Notes under the pieces: model-generated
What the model was told of the DNA's origin: nothing
The model's database searches: none
The model's input: only the letters and a program-made list of their open reading frames with translations
DNA from: Alphaproteobacteria bacterium
Lineage (GTDB): Bacteria; Pseudomonadota; Alphaproteobacteria; Paracaedibacterales; CAIULA01
NCBI GenBank assembly: GCA_019749935.1
Contig: JAIEPD010000001.1
Span: 1-64,000, forward strand
Reading direction: 5' to 3'
DNA length: 64,000 bases
Part shown: one piece after another, positions 38,538-48,665 of the stretch
Layout: every line of letters starts with the position of its first letter
Numbering within the stretch: position 1 is the first letter of the stretch
Program-made: the position numbers and the translations under genes

Positions 38538-39394
38538 TTACTTTTTTTTCTGTACCAAAAGCTTTTAAAGGACATATTGGCGTTATTCAAACAAATGCGA
38601 TTGAAAGCTGGCTGCAACTAAAGCCAGTTCCAGAAATTATTCTTTTAGGAGATGATGAAGGCATCGCTGAAGTCGCTCAAAAATATGACCTTCGGCATAT
38701 TCCTGATTTAAAATATCATGCTGAATGGAAGGCTCCGCTTTTGGATGATATTATAGAATCAGCTCGAAAAGAGTCTACATTTGATAATCTTTGCTTTATT
38801 CATACAGATATTATTTTATTCCAAGATTTTCTAAAAGCCTTCCGGCTTGTATCCGGCCGTTTTGAAAAATATTTAATGGTAAGCAGTCGCTTCAATATGA
38901 ATATAGAAAGCAGGATAGAATTAGATTCTGAAGAAAAGCGACAGAACTTAAGAGCGTCAGCTTTAAATGTAAATGATATGTATACATCAGGTGGCACCGA
39001 TTTTTTTGCTTTCCCTAAGTCATTATATAAAAAAATTCCTCCTTTTCTGTTAGGAAGAGGATATTGGGATAACTGGATGATGTATCAAGCTTTGCATGAA
39101 AAGGCTGCACTTATTGATACAACGACAGACGTTGTCGCCCTTCACCAAAATCATGATTACGCCCATGTTCAAGGAGTTGCTTCAGGCGAGCGTGACGGAG
39201 ATCGTGTTTTTAAAGCTAGGCAGGGATATTATAATTTATCCCTAGCAGGAGGGCAAAAAAATGTTTATAACAACTATGATGCGAATTATGTATTAAAGAA
39301 TGGAATATTTCACTCTACATGGAGATTGTCTTTTCTAAAAAGGCATTTAAAGTCAACAATTAGAAGAATTAAATTACGGATTAAGGGCAAATAA
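38534..39394 (+). CDS. Glycosyltransferase-like hypothetical protein
   Basis: PEIILLGDDEGIAEVAQKYDLRHIP, LCFIHTDIILFQDF, TSGGTDFFAFPK; operon context. Confidence 0.55.
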   Translation: MITFFSVPKAFKGHIGVIQTNAIESWLQLKPVPEIILLGDDEGIAEVAQKYDLRHIPDLKYHAEWKAPLLDDIIESARKESTFDNLCFIHTDIILFQDFLKAFRLVSGRFEKYLMVSSRFNMNIESRIELDSEEKRQNLRASALNVNDMYTSGGTDFFAFPKSLYKKIPPFLLGRGYWDNWMMYQALHEKAALIDTTTDVVALHQNHDYAHVQGVASGERDGDRVFKARQGYYNLSLAGGQKNVYNNYDANYVLKNGIFHSTWRLSFLKRHLKSTIRRIKLRIKGK

Positions 39395-40750
39395 ATGAAA
39401 GTATCTATTATTGGGCTTGGTAAGCTAGGTTCTCCTATGGCAGCAGTCTATGCAAGCAAGGGTTTTGAAGTCATTGGAGTTGATAAAAATCCAACTTACG
39501 TTGAATCTATTAATGCAGGAAAAGCACATGTTGACGAGCCTCAATTACAAGAATTCATAGATGCTCATAAAGGACGTTTAACGGCGACCTTAGATACAAA
39601 GGAAGCTGTAAAAAAGACAGATGTTACTTTTGTGATTGTCCCAACGCCAAGTGGTCCTGATGGTACGTTCACAAACAAGTATGTATTGGAGGCAATGAAC
39701 GAAGTTGGTGTAGGCCTTAAGGATAAATCAGATTATCATTTAGTTGTTGTAACCAGCACGGTTATGCCTGGATCTACAAATGGTGAAATTAAGCAAGCAT
39801 TGGAAAACGCTTCTGGAAAGAAAGTTGGCGAAAAATTAGGACTTTGTTATAGCCCAGAGTTTATTGCCCTTGGGTCTGTTATCAGAGATATGCTCTACCC
39901 AGACTTCTTTTTAATAGGTGAGAGCGATGAAAAAGCTGGGGCTTTGTTGGAAAAGATTTATATGAATGCTTGCAGTAATTCACCTCGTGTTGAGCGAATG
40001 AATTTTGTCAATGCTGAGATCACTAAGATTTCCGTAAATACATATGTTACAACAAAAATTTCTTACGCCAATATGTTGTCGGAGATGTGCGATTACCTGG
40101 AAAATGCAGATGTTAATGTCGTGACGCAAGCAATTGGTTGTGACAGTCGCATTGGTCATAAATATTTAAAGGGTGGTGTTGCGTATGGCGGGCCTTGTTT
40201 TCCTCGAGATAACGTAGCATTTGGGCGTCTTGCAGACCAATTAGAGGCTAATGCTAGTATTGCAGTTGCAACAGACTCAATTAACAAAGGACAAAAAGAT
40301 CGTGTTTTGAAAATGATCAATGCCCTTAATAATAAACCAAAGAAAATTGGTATCTTAGGGCTTTCTTACAAACCAGGCACACCTGTTATTGAAGAATCTC
40401 AAGGAATTAGTTTGGCTGTTGCGTTAGTAAAGTCCGGTTATGAAGTTGTTGTGTATGATCCAATGGCGATGCCTGCTGCAAAAGCAGTTTTGAATGATAG
40501 CGTTGACTATGCAACATCTGTAGAAGATTGTATTAAAAAATGTGATAGTGCTGTTTTGATGACGGCATGGTCTGAATTTTCAGAGATTAAAGATGATATG
40601 TTTTCTGGAAAAGAAAAAGAATTTGTTATCATCGATTGTTGGCGCGTATTTACAAAATCAATGTTTAAGAATGTTGAGGTTGTCTATCAAGGCGCTGGTT
40701 TTTTAGCTCACTCACAAGAGAAAAAGGTTCTTAATGCCCGCGCTTGCTAA
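39395..40750 (+). CDS. UDP-glucose/nucleotide-sugar dehydrogenase
   Basis: SIIGLGKLGSPMAAVYASKGFEVIGVD, catalytic GGPCFPRDN. Confidence 0.92.
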   Translation: MKVSIIGLGKLGSPMAAVYASKGFEVIGVDKNPTYVESINAGKAHVDEPQLQEFIDAHKGRLTATLDTKEAVKKTDVTFVIVPTPSGPDGTFTNKYVLEAMNEVGVGLKDKSDYHLVVVTSTVMPGSTNGEIKQALENASGKKVGEKLGLCYSPEFIALGSVIRDMLYPDFFLIGESDEKAGALLEKIYMNACSNSPRVERMNFVNAEITKISVNTYVTTKISYANMLSEMCDYLENADVNVVTQAIGCDSRIGHKYLKGGVAYGGPCFPRDNVAFGRLADQLEANASIAVATDSINKGQKDRVLKMINALNNKPKKIGILGLSYKPGTPVIEESQGISLAVALVKSGYEVVVYDPMAMPAAKAVLNDSVDYATSVEDCIKKCDSAVLMTAWSEFSEIKDDMFSGKEKEFVIIDCWRVFTKSMFKNVEVVYQGAGFLAHSQEKKVLNARAC

Positions 40751-42203
40751 TTCTGAAGCAATAAAGGATGGTCATTTTCCATCTCCTAAGAATTCAAAAA
40801 TAGTCCCAGTAATTCTATGTGGTGGGTCTGGGACTAGGCTTTGGCCGCTTTCTCGAAGCCAGTATCCAAAACAATTTTGTTCTCTTATTGGAAATGAAAG
40901 TTTATTTCAGCAAACAGTAGGCCGCGTACTTCAAAACTCGCTCTTCGAAGATTCAATTATCGTCGCTAATCATCAGCATCGCTTTTTGATAGAACAAGAA
41001 ATGAAAACTACTGGGGTTTCTGGTTATCGTCTTCTTTTGGAGCCGTGTTCGCGTAATACTACGCCTGCAGTTACTTTAGCTTGCTTGACAGCACTCCAAC
41101 AAGATCCTGAAGCTATTGTTTTGGTTATGCCCTCTGATCATTTGATTGGAGATAAGCAAGAATTTTTAAATACAGTTTGTGAGGGTTTTGAAGACGCCAA
41201 TTCAGGCCTTTTGGTAACATTTGGGGTCGTGCCAACGCGCCCTGAAACTGGATATGGGTATATTCATTATGAGAATAATGCAAATACAGTTAGTCAAAAA
41301 GTTATTCGTTTTGTAGAAAAACCGGATATTGTTTCAGCTGAAGCATACGTTTCTTCTAAAGAATATTTATGGAATAGTGGGATTTTCCTTTTTAAGGCTT
41401 CTACTTTTATAGAAGCTGTTTCTGAATATGAGCCAGAAATATTAAAAGTATGCCGCGATGTTCTTAACAACAAAGTTATTCAATATCCTTTATCAATAGA
41501 TAAAGAGGTATTCAAAAATTGCCCGTCAGTTTCTATTGATTACGGAGTTATGGAACGTTCTCAGGATGTGAAAGTTATACCATTAAGTACGGATTGGAAT
41601 GATTTGGGCAGTTGGGAAGCTTTGTGGGATGCAGCTGACAAAGATGAGAATGGTAATTGTCTTGAGGGTGACGTTATTGCCAATAATGTCGAGAATTCTT
41701 ACATACGCTCTGAAGGTAGACTTGTTACCGTTGTGGGACTTGATGATGTTATTGTCGTTGAGAGTCAAGATGCGGTTTTAGTGTCATCTCGTTCGGCTTC
41801 GCAAGATGTTAAAAAGATTGTTGAAGCGCTTCAATCTAGAGACAGACCGCATACACATTCGCATCCATTGGCACAAAGACCCTGGGGAACATTCCAAAGC
41901 GTTGACAAGGGGGAACGGTTTCAAGTCAAAAGAATTACCGTGAACGCAGGTTCTAAACTTTCTTTGCAATTACATCATCATAGAGCTGAGCATTGGATTG
42001 TTGTTAGTGGTACAGCTAAAGTTACAAAGGGTGAAGAAGAATTTTTAGTATTTGAAAATGAGTCCATTTATATTCCATGCGGAGTTCAACATCGTCTTGA
42101 AAACCCTGGTAAAATCCCATTGGAACTTATCGAAGTTCAATCAGGCTCATATTTAGGTGAAGATGACATTGTGCGATTAGGAGACGACTATGGAAGAGCT
42201 TAG
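40734..42203 (+). CDS. manC: Mannose-1-phosphate guanylyltransferase / mannose-6-phosphate isomerase
   Basis: VILCGGSGTRLWPLSRSQYPKQF, RFVEKPD, C-terminal cupin RPWGTFQSVDKGERFQVKRITV. Confidence 0.95.
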   Translation: MPALANSEAIKDGHFPSPKNSKIVPVILCGGSGTRLWPLSRSQYPKQFCSLIGNESLFQQTVGRVLQNSLFEDSIIVANHQHRFLIEQEMKTTGVSGYRLLLEPCSRNTTPAVTLACLTALQQDPEAIVLVMPSDHLIGDKQEFLNTVCEGFEDANSGLLVTFGVVPTRPETGYGYIHYENNANTVSQKVIRFVEKPDIVSAEAYVSSKEYLWNSGIFLFKASTFIEAVSEYEPEILKVCRDVLNNKVIQYPLSIDKEVFKNCPSVSIDYGVMERSQDVKVIPLSTDWNDLGSWEALWDAADKDENGNCLEGDVIANNVENSYIRSEGRLVTVVGLDDVIVVESQDAVLVSSRSASQDVKKIVEALQSRDRPHTHSHPLAQRPWGTFQSVDKGERFQVKRITVNAGSKLSLQLHHHRAEHWIVVSGTAKVTKGEEEFLVFENESIYIPCGVQHRLENPGKIPLELIEVQSGSYLGEDDIVRLGDDYGRA

Positions 42204-43203
42204 GGCTGCTAAAGATGCTCAGAAGACAAAAGCAATTCTGGTAACTGGCGGGGCTGGATATATTGGGAGTCATGTTTGCTACGCTTTAAAGCAGCAAGGA
42301 TACCAACCTATTTGCTTTGATAATTTTAGTTATGGTCATAGATGGGCTGCAAAATTTGGGCCTGTTGTAGAAGGTGATCTCCTTAATTTTCAAGATATTG
42401 AAGATGCTATCACAGAATATAACCCTTTGGCAGTGATTCACTTGGCTTCTTTTATTCAAGTTGGAGAATCTGTCAGAGATCCTTTGAAATATTATGAAAA
42501 TAATATTGTGGGAACGGTTAATCTTTTAAAAGCTATGCAAAAACACAAGATATCATATTTTGTGTTTTCCAGTTCTGCCGCAGTATATGGTTCGCCTGAA
42601 TATACTCCTATTGATGAGAATCATCTCAAAAATCCTATTAATCCCTATGGTCATACAAAAAATATGACTGAGATTATGCTACAGGATTGCGATAAGGCTT
42701 ATGGTTTAAAATCAGTTAGCCTTCGATATTTTAATGCAGCAGGGGCTTTTCCAGAAGAAGAGTTGGGGGAAGCTCATGAGCCTGAGACTCATTTAATCCC
42801 TCTTATGATTCGTGCTGCTCAAAACCAAAAATCTATCAATATTTTTGGCAATAACTATGATACATCAGATGGTACGTGCGTTAGGGATTATATTCATGTC
42901 CTTGATTTGGCAAGTGCGCATGTTAAAGCTTTAGAGTATTTAAAAGCAGGCGGTGATACTGTTTGTTTAAATTTAGGAACTGAAGCTGGAATTACAAATT
43001 TACAAATGATTAATCTTATTGAGAAATTATTCTCTCAAAAAGTTCCTCATAGCATTGTTGCCAGAAGAGATGGTGATCCGGCTATTTTGTTAAGCTTAGC
43101 GTCAAAAGCCAAGCAATTACTAAACTGGCAAACAAAATACACAATTAATGATATTTTACAGCATGCCTGGCAATGGCATTCCAAGGAGACGTATGGAAAA
43201 TAA
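42190..43203 (+). CDS. galE: UDP-glucose 4-epimerase
   Basis: LVTGGAGYIGSHVCYALKQQGY, SSSAAVYG, YGHTKNMTE, RDYIHVLDLA. Confidence 0.95.
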   Translation: MEELRAAKDAQKTKAILVTGGAGYIGSHVCYALKQQGYQPICFDNFSYGHRWAAKFGPVVEGDLLNFQDIEDAITEYNPLAVIHLASFIQVGESVRDPLKYYENNIVGTVNLLKAMQKHKISYFVFSSSAAVYGSPEYTPIDENHLKNPINPYGHTKNMTEIMLQDCDKAYGLKSVSLRYFNAAGAFPEEELGEAHEPETHLIPLMIRAAQNQKSINIFGNNYDTSDGTCVRDYIHVLDLASAHVKALEYLKAGGDTVCLNLGTEAGITNLQMINLIEKLFSQKVPHSIVARRDGDPAILLSLASKAKQLLNWQTKYTINDILQHAWQWHSKETYGK

Positions 43204-44833
43204 ACTTTATAAATATCAGGCATTGCTTTTCTTTTTTGGGATTGTCGCTTTAAATCTTTTGTTTGTTGTTTATTTTGATAACACAAATATTACAACGGGT
43301 AATGGTCTTTATAAAGCGATTGATACAAATGGCTGGGAAAAAGGGACTCGATTTGCAGTAGATAATGGTGGGCTTCTTTACGCTATCACGATGGGGATGA
43401 TCTCTAAATTTATTCCTGACTCTTTGGTTAGTTTTTATGGGGAAGTTTCTAGCTTTGTCGCATATCGTAAACTTGCATGGATTAATAGTTTCTTTGGCGC
43501 TGCTGCCAGCACTGTTGTCTTAACGTTAGTGTATCAAATTACAAAAGATAAAATGTGGGCATTGGGTGTTGCACTTGTTCATGCACTATCTTCTTATATT
43601 TTGATTGATTGTTTTATTTCTGAAGATATTATTCCTGGATACTTCTTCTTTGTTTTAAGCTTTTTGTTTTTTTACAAAGCGTTAGAAGGAAATAATGTAA
43701 GAATTTATCTAACGGGGACTACTTTATCGGTTATAGCTATGATGCTGTTGCATTGGAGTTTATTCCCGCCTTTGGCTGCATCTTATTTTGCACTTCTTTG
43801 TTTTCTCACATACCATGATAAAAGCTATTTACGGCTTTTTTTGGAACAATTATTTTTATTTCTTTGTATTTTGTATCTCTTTGCAAAATTGGCAACATTT
43901 TTTGCAAATGGCAGATATGGGGTAAGTCTTGGTTTAAGGGGTATTCTTTTCCCGAGTAAAGCGGGAACAGGTTCTTGGGTTGGGTTTAATCCTGGAAAAC
44001 TTCATGATTTGTATTTAGGGGTTGGGCAGTATTTAATCGGAGCAAATATTTGGAATCAATTTTTATCCTATACCGCAAGAAATATTCTATCTTGGGGGGC
44101 AACTTTAGGTTCTATAATTCTTTTGCTCAATACTTTTTTCAAAGATCAAAGAAGAAATCTTCAGGTTTTAGCGCTTTTTGGTTTAACTATTTTCTTTGTT
44201 GGAGAATGTCAGAATCTTTATAGCCAGCCTTTAGAGCCTCAATTTCAAGTTGAACCAATGTTTATTATCATTGCGGGATTAATTATTGCTTACTTTAGAT
44301 GTGAAATTAGTTCTTGTTTAAAAATTGGCTTGTTAGCATTTGCAGTTTTTATGGGTGTTTCAAATTTTATCATTCTGCAACCCCATAGACATCTCGATAG
44401 TGTAATGGTTAAAGGTTTCAAGGAATTTAGAGATCAATTCCCTAAAGATACAGCAAAAATAGTTCATCTGGCTTATGAAGGATGGAGCCCATGGTTAATG
44501 GTGTTTGATTATAAAGGGGAATGGAAAGATTACTTAGCTGATATTACTTGCTTGAACTCTCCTTTTCATTTTACGCCTGGAATCAGTGTAGAAGAAGCGG
44601 CTCAACAAACCATGAATGACATAGATATTGCAATGGCATTAGGGAAACGAATCATTGCAACGATACCTTGGGTTGATCCTGAAGGAATTCATAGACTTCG
44701 TATCCAAAATGTTACACATGAGCAATCAACAAAGCTTAAAGAAATTCTGCTGCAAAACTATCAAGTCAAAACTATTTATAAATTGCAATGGGGTGAGTTT
44801 GCAGAGATTGAAAAGAGAAAGAAAAATGGCTGA
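43193..44833 (+). CDS. Multi-TM glycosyltransferase (GT39-like/ArnT-like) of polysaccharide locus
   Basis: Polytopic membrane protein; start probably MENKLYKYQ at 43193. Confidence 0.6.
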   Translation: MENKLYKYQALLFFFGIVALNLLFVVYFDNTNITTGNGLYKAIDTNGWEKGTRFAVDNGGLLYAITMGMISKFIPDSLVSFYGEVSSFVAYRKLAWINSFFGAAASTVVLTLVYQITKDKMWALGVALVHALSSYILIDCFISEDIIPGYFFFVLSFLFFYKALEGNNVRIYLTGTTLSVIAMMLLHWSLFPPLAASYFALLCFLTYHDKSYLRLFLEQLFLFLCILYLFAKLATFFANGRYGVSLGLRGILFPSKAGTGSWVGFNPGKLHDLYLGVGQYLIGANIWNQFLSYTARNILSWGATLGSIILLLNTFFKDQRRNLQVLALFGLTIFFVGECQNLYSQPLEPQFQVEPMFIIIAGLIIAYFRCEISSCLKIGLLAFAVFMGVSNFIILQPHRHLDSVMVKGFKEFRDQFPKDTAKIVHLAYEGWSPWLMVFDYKGEWKDYLADITCLNSPFHFTPGISVEEAAQQTMNDIDIAMALGKRIIATIPWVDPEGIHRLRIQNVTHEQSTKLKEILLQNYQVKTIYKLQWGEFAEIEKRKKNG

Positions 44834-45809
44834 AGAGATTAAATACTCTTTCATTATCCCTGTTTACAATGAAGAAGCGGTATTGCCTGAGCTTTTTTCA
44901 CGTATGGAAATGACTCTTGATAAACTAGATGGAAATGCAGAGATTCTTTTGATAGACGATGGGAGTAAAGACAAAAGTCATGAGATTTTGTCAGCTCAAC
45001 ATAAAAAAGATTCTCGTTTTAAAGTGGTTAAGTTTTCTCGTAATTTTGGGCACCAAAATGCTGTAACTGCAGGTATGGATTTATCTAAAGGTAAAGCTGT
45101 CATTATAATGGATGCAGACTTACAAGACCCGCCAGAGGTGGTTTTTGACTTAATTACCCAGTGGAAAGCTGGTTTTGATGTCGTTCACGCTGTAAGACAA
45201 AGTAGAGCAGGGGAGAGCTGGTTCAAGTTATTTACAGCAAGCGTTTTTTATCGTTTCCTTGAAAAAATAACAGATACTGAAATCGTTAGAAATGCTGGAG
45301 ACTTTCGTCTGATGGACAGAAAAGTTGTTGATACATTTTGCCGCCTTCGCGAGCAGCACAGATTTATAAGAGGTCTTTCTTGTTGGATCGGCTTTAAACA
45401 GTCTTGTGTTTTGTACGAACGCCAAGCCCGTTATGCAGGGGAGACAAAATATCCCTTTAAAAGGATGGTAAAACTTGCCATTAACGCAATCACTTCCTTT
45501 TCAGATTGGCCGCTTCAGCTAGCCTTTAAGATTGGTATGTTGGTATCATGTTTGTCTTTTATCACAGCTCTGACGCTAATTGTTCTAAGCTTTACGAATG
45601 CTATGTTTGTTCCAGGATGGGCATCGATTATGGTCTTTATGGCATTTTTAAATGGCATGATGATGATGATGATGGGGCTTATCGGAATTTATGTTGGCCG
45701 TATTTTTGAGCAAATTAAATCAAGACCTTTATATATTGTCGAAGAGTTTCAAGAGGGTAACAAAGAAAAAACCTCTCAAAACTTGAAGCCTTTAACGTCT
45801 TCCAAATAG
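44826..45809 (+). CDS. Glycosyltransferase family 2, DPM1/ArnC-like with C-terminal TM segments
   Basis: SFIIPVYNEEAVLPELFSRM, IIMDADLQDPPEV, GDFRLMDRKVV; start at 44826 rather than 44655. Confidence 0.92.
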   Translation: MAEEIKYSFIIPVYNEEAVLPELFSRMEMTLDKLDGNAEILLIDDGSKDKSHEILSAQHKKDSRFKVVKFSRNFGHQNAVTAGMDLSKGKAVIIMDADLQDPPEVVFDLITQWKAGFDVVHAVRQSRAGESWFKLFTASVFYRFLEKITDTEIVRNAGDFRLMDRKVVDTFCRLREQHRFIRGLSCWIGFKQSCVLYERQARYAGETKYPFKRMVKLAINAITSFSDWPLQLAFKIGMLVSCLSFITALTLIVLSFTNAMFVPGWASIMVFMAFLNGMMMMMMGLIGIYVGRIFEQIKSRPLYIVEEFQEGNKEKTSQNLKPLTSSK

Positions 45810-47597
45810 CTTTTCAATATCAGCTTTTTTTAACTCAATGTACGTTGGTCTGCCGTGGTTACATTGCCCTGAATGAGGGGTTATCTCCATTTGCCTTAAC
45901 AGCGCGTTCATTTCAGGAATCGATAGGGTTTTTCCAGCACGAATACTGCTGTGACAAGCCAAAGTCGATAGAATCTCATGCAATTTCTCAGTCAAAGAAA
46001 AGCTCGTACCAATCTCTTTAATGTCTGCAATTAAATCTCTGATCAGTGACTGGACATCAATGCCGATAAGAAGGGCTGGTATTTGCCTTATCACGAGTGA
46101 ATTCGTTCCAAAAATCTCAATGCCAATTCCAAGACGCTCTAATTCTTCTAAATGTGGCGTTAAAAGATGAATATCATTTTCAGCCAAATTGAGAATTTCT
46201 GGCAAAAGAAGTGTTTGTGAGCGTATTTTGTTTTCTTGATACTGTTCCTTCATTTTTTCATAAACAAGACGCTCATGAGCGGCATGTTGATCTACAATTA
46301 CTAAGCCATCATTTTTTTCGGCAATAACATAGGTTTTGTGAATTTGTGCTTTAGCGAGCCCTAAGGGGTAAGAGTCCTCTTCATTTTCATCCTGAGAAGA
46401 CTCATCAATCATATTAACAGCTTCATCTACAAACGTTCTGGCTTGGTAATTGCCTCCTCCATAAACAGATGATATTTTTCCTTGTAGGGGAATTGATTGA
46501 GCCATTGAAAATGCAGCAGGGTAATTTTTTTTGACAACACCCATTTGCGAGTTATTGTCTCTTAAAATTGCCACTGCCTCTCTGGCTAAATGAGCTGATG
46601 TTTCGTGCGTTGTTTCGTGCAAAGTTTGTTTTAAGGCGCTTATCAAAAGACCTCTTATTACTTGAGCTTCTCTAAAACGAACCTCAGCTTTGGCTGGGTG
46701 AACATTGACATCAACCTCAGAAGGGTCAATTTTCAAAAATACTGCAAGCGAAGGATATCTGTTGCTGGGAAGAAAATCTTGATATGCAACCCTGATAGCT
46801 GCGCTTAAGGATTTATCTTTAATAGGTCTATCGTTGACAAAAAGATACTGTTCTGTTGATTGGCTAGAATTATAGGTTGGAAGGCTGATCCAACCATTTA
46901 TTTCCATATGATCGCGGAGAGCAGTAACTTGCCTAGAATTTTCAGCGAATTCCTTTCCAAGAACAGCTTTTAACCTTTCTGGAAAGGTTGCACAACTTGG
47001 ATAGTGAAAAACAACCCTGGCTCCTTCTTTTAGGGTAAATTCAATCGAAGGATGAGCAAGTGCTAAACGGTTTAAATAATCTGTGCAATGCCCAAGTTCA
47101 GTTGTTGCTGATTTTAAAAATTTCAAACGGGCAGGGGTTGCATAAAAAAGATCCCTAATCGTAACTCTAGTCCCAAAAGGATATGAAGCAGGGATGAGGT
47201 CACTTTTTACGCCGCCTTCAACGTCAAGCTGAAAGGCTGTATCTTGGCCTTGAGGTTTGCTAATCATGGAAAGGCGACTAACAGACCCAATCGAGGGTAA
47301 GGCTTCCCCTCTAAAACCAAAGCTATGGATATTAAATAAATCTCCCGTGCTTAGCTTTGAGGTAGCATGACGTTCAACACATAAAACTAAATCTTCTCGA
47401 GCCATCCCATGGCCATTATCGATAACTTGAATTAAAGTTCTGCCACCATCTCTAAGGCTGACTTCAATTTTATTAGCGCCTGCATCAATTGAATTTTCGA
47501 CTAATTCCTTAACGGCGGCAGCGGGACGTTCAATAACCTCACCTGCAGCAATCTGGTTAATAAGGGCAGGGTCAAGAAGTTTAATTCGTTGCTGCAT
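45792..47597 (-). CDS. mutL: DNA mismatch repair protein MutL
   Basis: IAAGEVIERPAAAVKELVENSIDAGA, GFRGEALPSI, C-terminal ACHSSIRAGKTLS. Confidence 0.97.
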   Translation of the reverse strand: MQQRIKLLDPALINQIAAGEVIERPAAAVKELVENSIDAGANKIEVSLRDGGRTLIQVIDNGHGMAREDLVLCVERHATSKLSTGDLFNIHSFGFRGEALPSIGSVSRLSMISKPQGQDTAFQLDVEGGVKSDLIPASYPFGTRVTIRDLFYATPARLKFLKSATTELGHCTDYLNRLALAHPSIEFTLKEGARVVFHYPSCATFPERLKAVLGKEFAENSRQVTALRDHMEINGWISLPTYNSSQSTEQYLFVNDRPIKDKSLSAAIRVAYQDFLPSNRYPSLAVFLKIDPSEVDVNVHPAKAEVRFREAQVIRGLLISALKQTLHETTHETSAHLAREAVAILRDNNSQMGVVKKNYPAAFSMAQSIPLQGKISSVYGGGNYQARTFVDEAVNMIDESSQDENEEDSYPLGLAKAQIHKTYVIAEKNDGLVIVDQHAAHERLVYEKMKEQYQENKIRSQTLLLPEILNLAENDIHLLTPHLEELERLGIGIEIFGTNSLVIRQIPALLIGIDVQSLIRDLIADIKEIGTSFSLTEKLHEILSTLACHSSIRAGKTLSIPEMNALLRQMEITPHSGQCNHGRPTYIELKKADIEKLFGRR

Positions 47598-47599
47598 GC

Positions 47600-48550
47600 T
47601 TATTTACTATGTAATAAAAATTGAGGGTTTGTAGCAACCCCCCATAGAATAAGGCCAGGAAAAGCAGCTAAGAATTGCACAACACCAAAAAGCAAAGAAA
47701 ACGCTAAGGCTTCTTCTTTTGGTATTCCGTAAATACTAAGAATAACAACCATTGCACCTTCTCTGAGTCCCCATCCAGCAAAGGATACAGGAATAGCTGA
47801 AATAATGATAACAAGGGGTATGCAAAGAAAGATTTGAAAAACTGTCAAATTTAAGCCTATTCCTTCAGATAATAAATAGGCTCCCATGATTAAGCAAAAA
47901 GAGGAAATTAAAGAGGTCATAAAAATAATGATTGCATCTACTCTATGAGAAAATACCAATGAAATTGCATCAGAAAAATTAATGATAGGCCTTAAAAAGG
48001 ATGGCAATTTTATGCGAACAAATTTCAAGCAATAAAGGGCAACTAATCCTCCACTAACTAAAGTTATAATTGCCATCACCAATTCACCAATCGAGGATGC
48101 AATTAAACTTTTCCATTCTACAAAGCAACCAAGAATAGCAAAAATAACAAAACTTGAAATACCATAAAGACGATCTATCAGCGTCGTGCTAATGGAAAGA
48201 GTTGTAGAAATTTTATAACGTTGTTTAAGGATAATTCCTTTGTAAACATCTCCGCCAACAGAGCTTGGCAAACATTGGCTTAAAAATGCGCCTATGGCCG
48301 TATGATAGCATGCATCCCATAAAGGGATTGGCGTCGAAATGCTGCAAATGATTTTTTGCCAACGCTGAGCTGTTGCAAGAATTCCCATTATAGTCAGCAC
48401 AATACTAAAGCCTAAAAAATGATAGGGAACTTTTTTTAAATTCACTAAGAGCTGAGTGTAGTCAATATTATTAACAAGAAAATAAATGATAATTCCTGTT
48501 AAGAAAATTTTTATAAGAAAAAATAAAAAAGCTCGATTCATCAAACTCAA
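47600..48550 (-). CDS. Lysylphosphatidylglycerol synthase-like/UPF0104 membrane protein
   Basis: Multi-TM; CLPSSVGGDVYKGIIL, SFAGWGLREGAMVVIL motifs. Confidence 0.8.
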   Translation of the reverse strand: MSLMNRAFLFFLIKIFLTGIIIYFLVNNIDYTQLLVNLKKVPYHFLGFSIVLTIMGILATAQRWQKIICSISTPIPLWDACYHTAIGAFLSQCLPSSVGGDVYKGIILKQRYKISTTLSISTTLIDRLYGISSFVIFAILGCFVEWKSLIASSIGELVMAIITLVSGGLVALYCLKFVRIKLPSFLRPIINFSDAISLVFSHRVDAIIIFMTSLISSFCLIMGAYLLSEGIGLNLTVFQIFLCIPLVIIISAIPVSFAGWGLREGAMVVILSIYGIPKEEALAFSLLFGVVQFLAAFPGLILWGVATNPQFLLHSK

Positions 48551-48665
48551 TTTAAATGGAAAACCTGATGCTTATTTTTATCAGGTATCGTGATTGAAAT
48601 AAACTAAATATTAGGAGTTATGAGTTAATCTTGAATATAAATGCGCAAATTTAAAGATTTAATCA

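Noticed and set aside
37338-39394. Novel non-glycosyltransferase enzymes in the polysaccharide locus
   Set aside because: Weak but visible GT-A-like features and operon context make divergent glycosyltransferases the simpler explanation.
45657-45674. Phase variation at the (ATG)6 tract
   Set aside because: Trinucleotide unit keeps the frame, so slippage would not switch the gene on or off.
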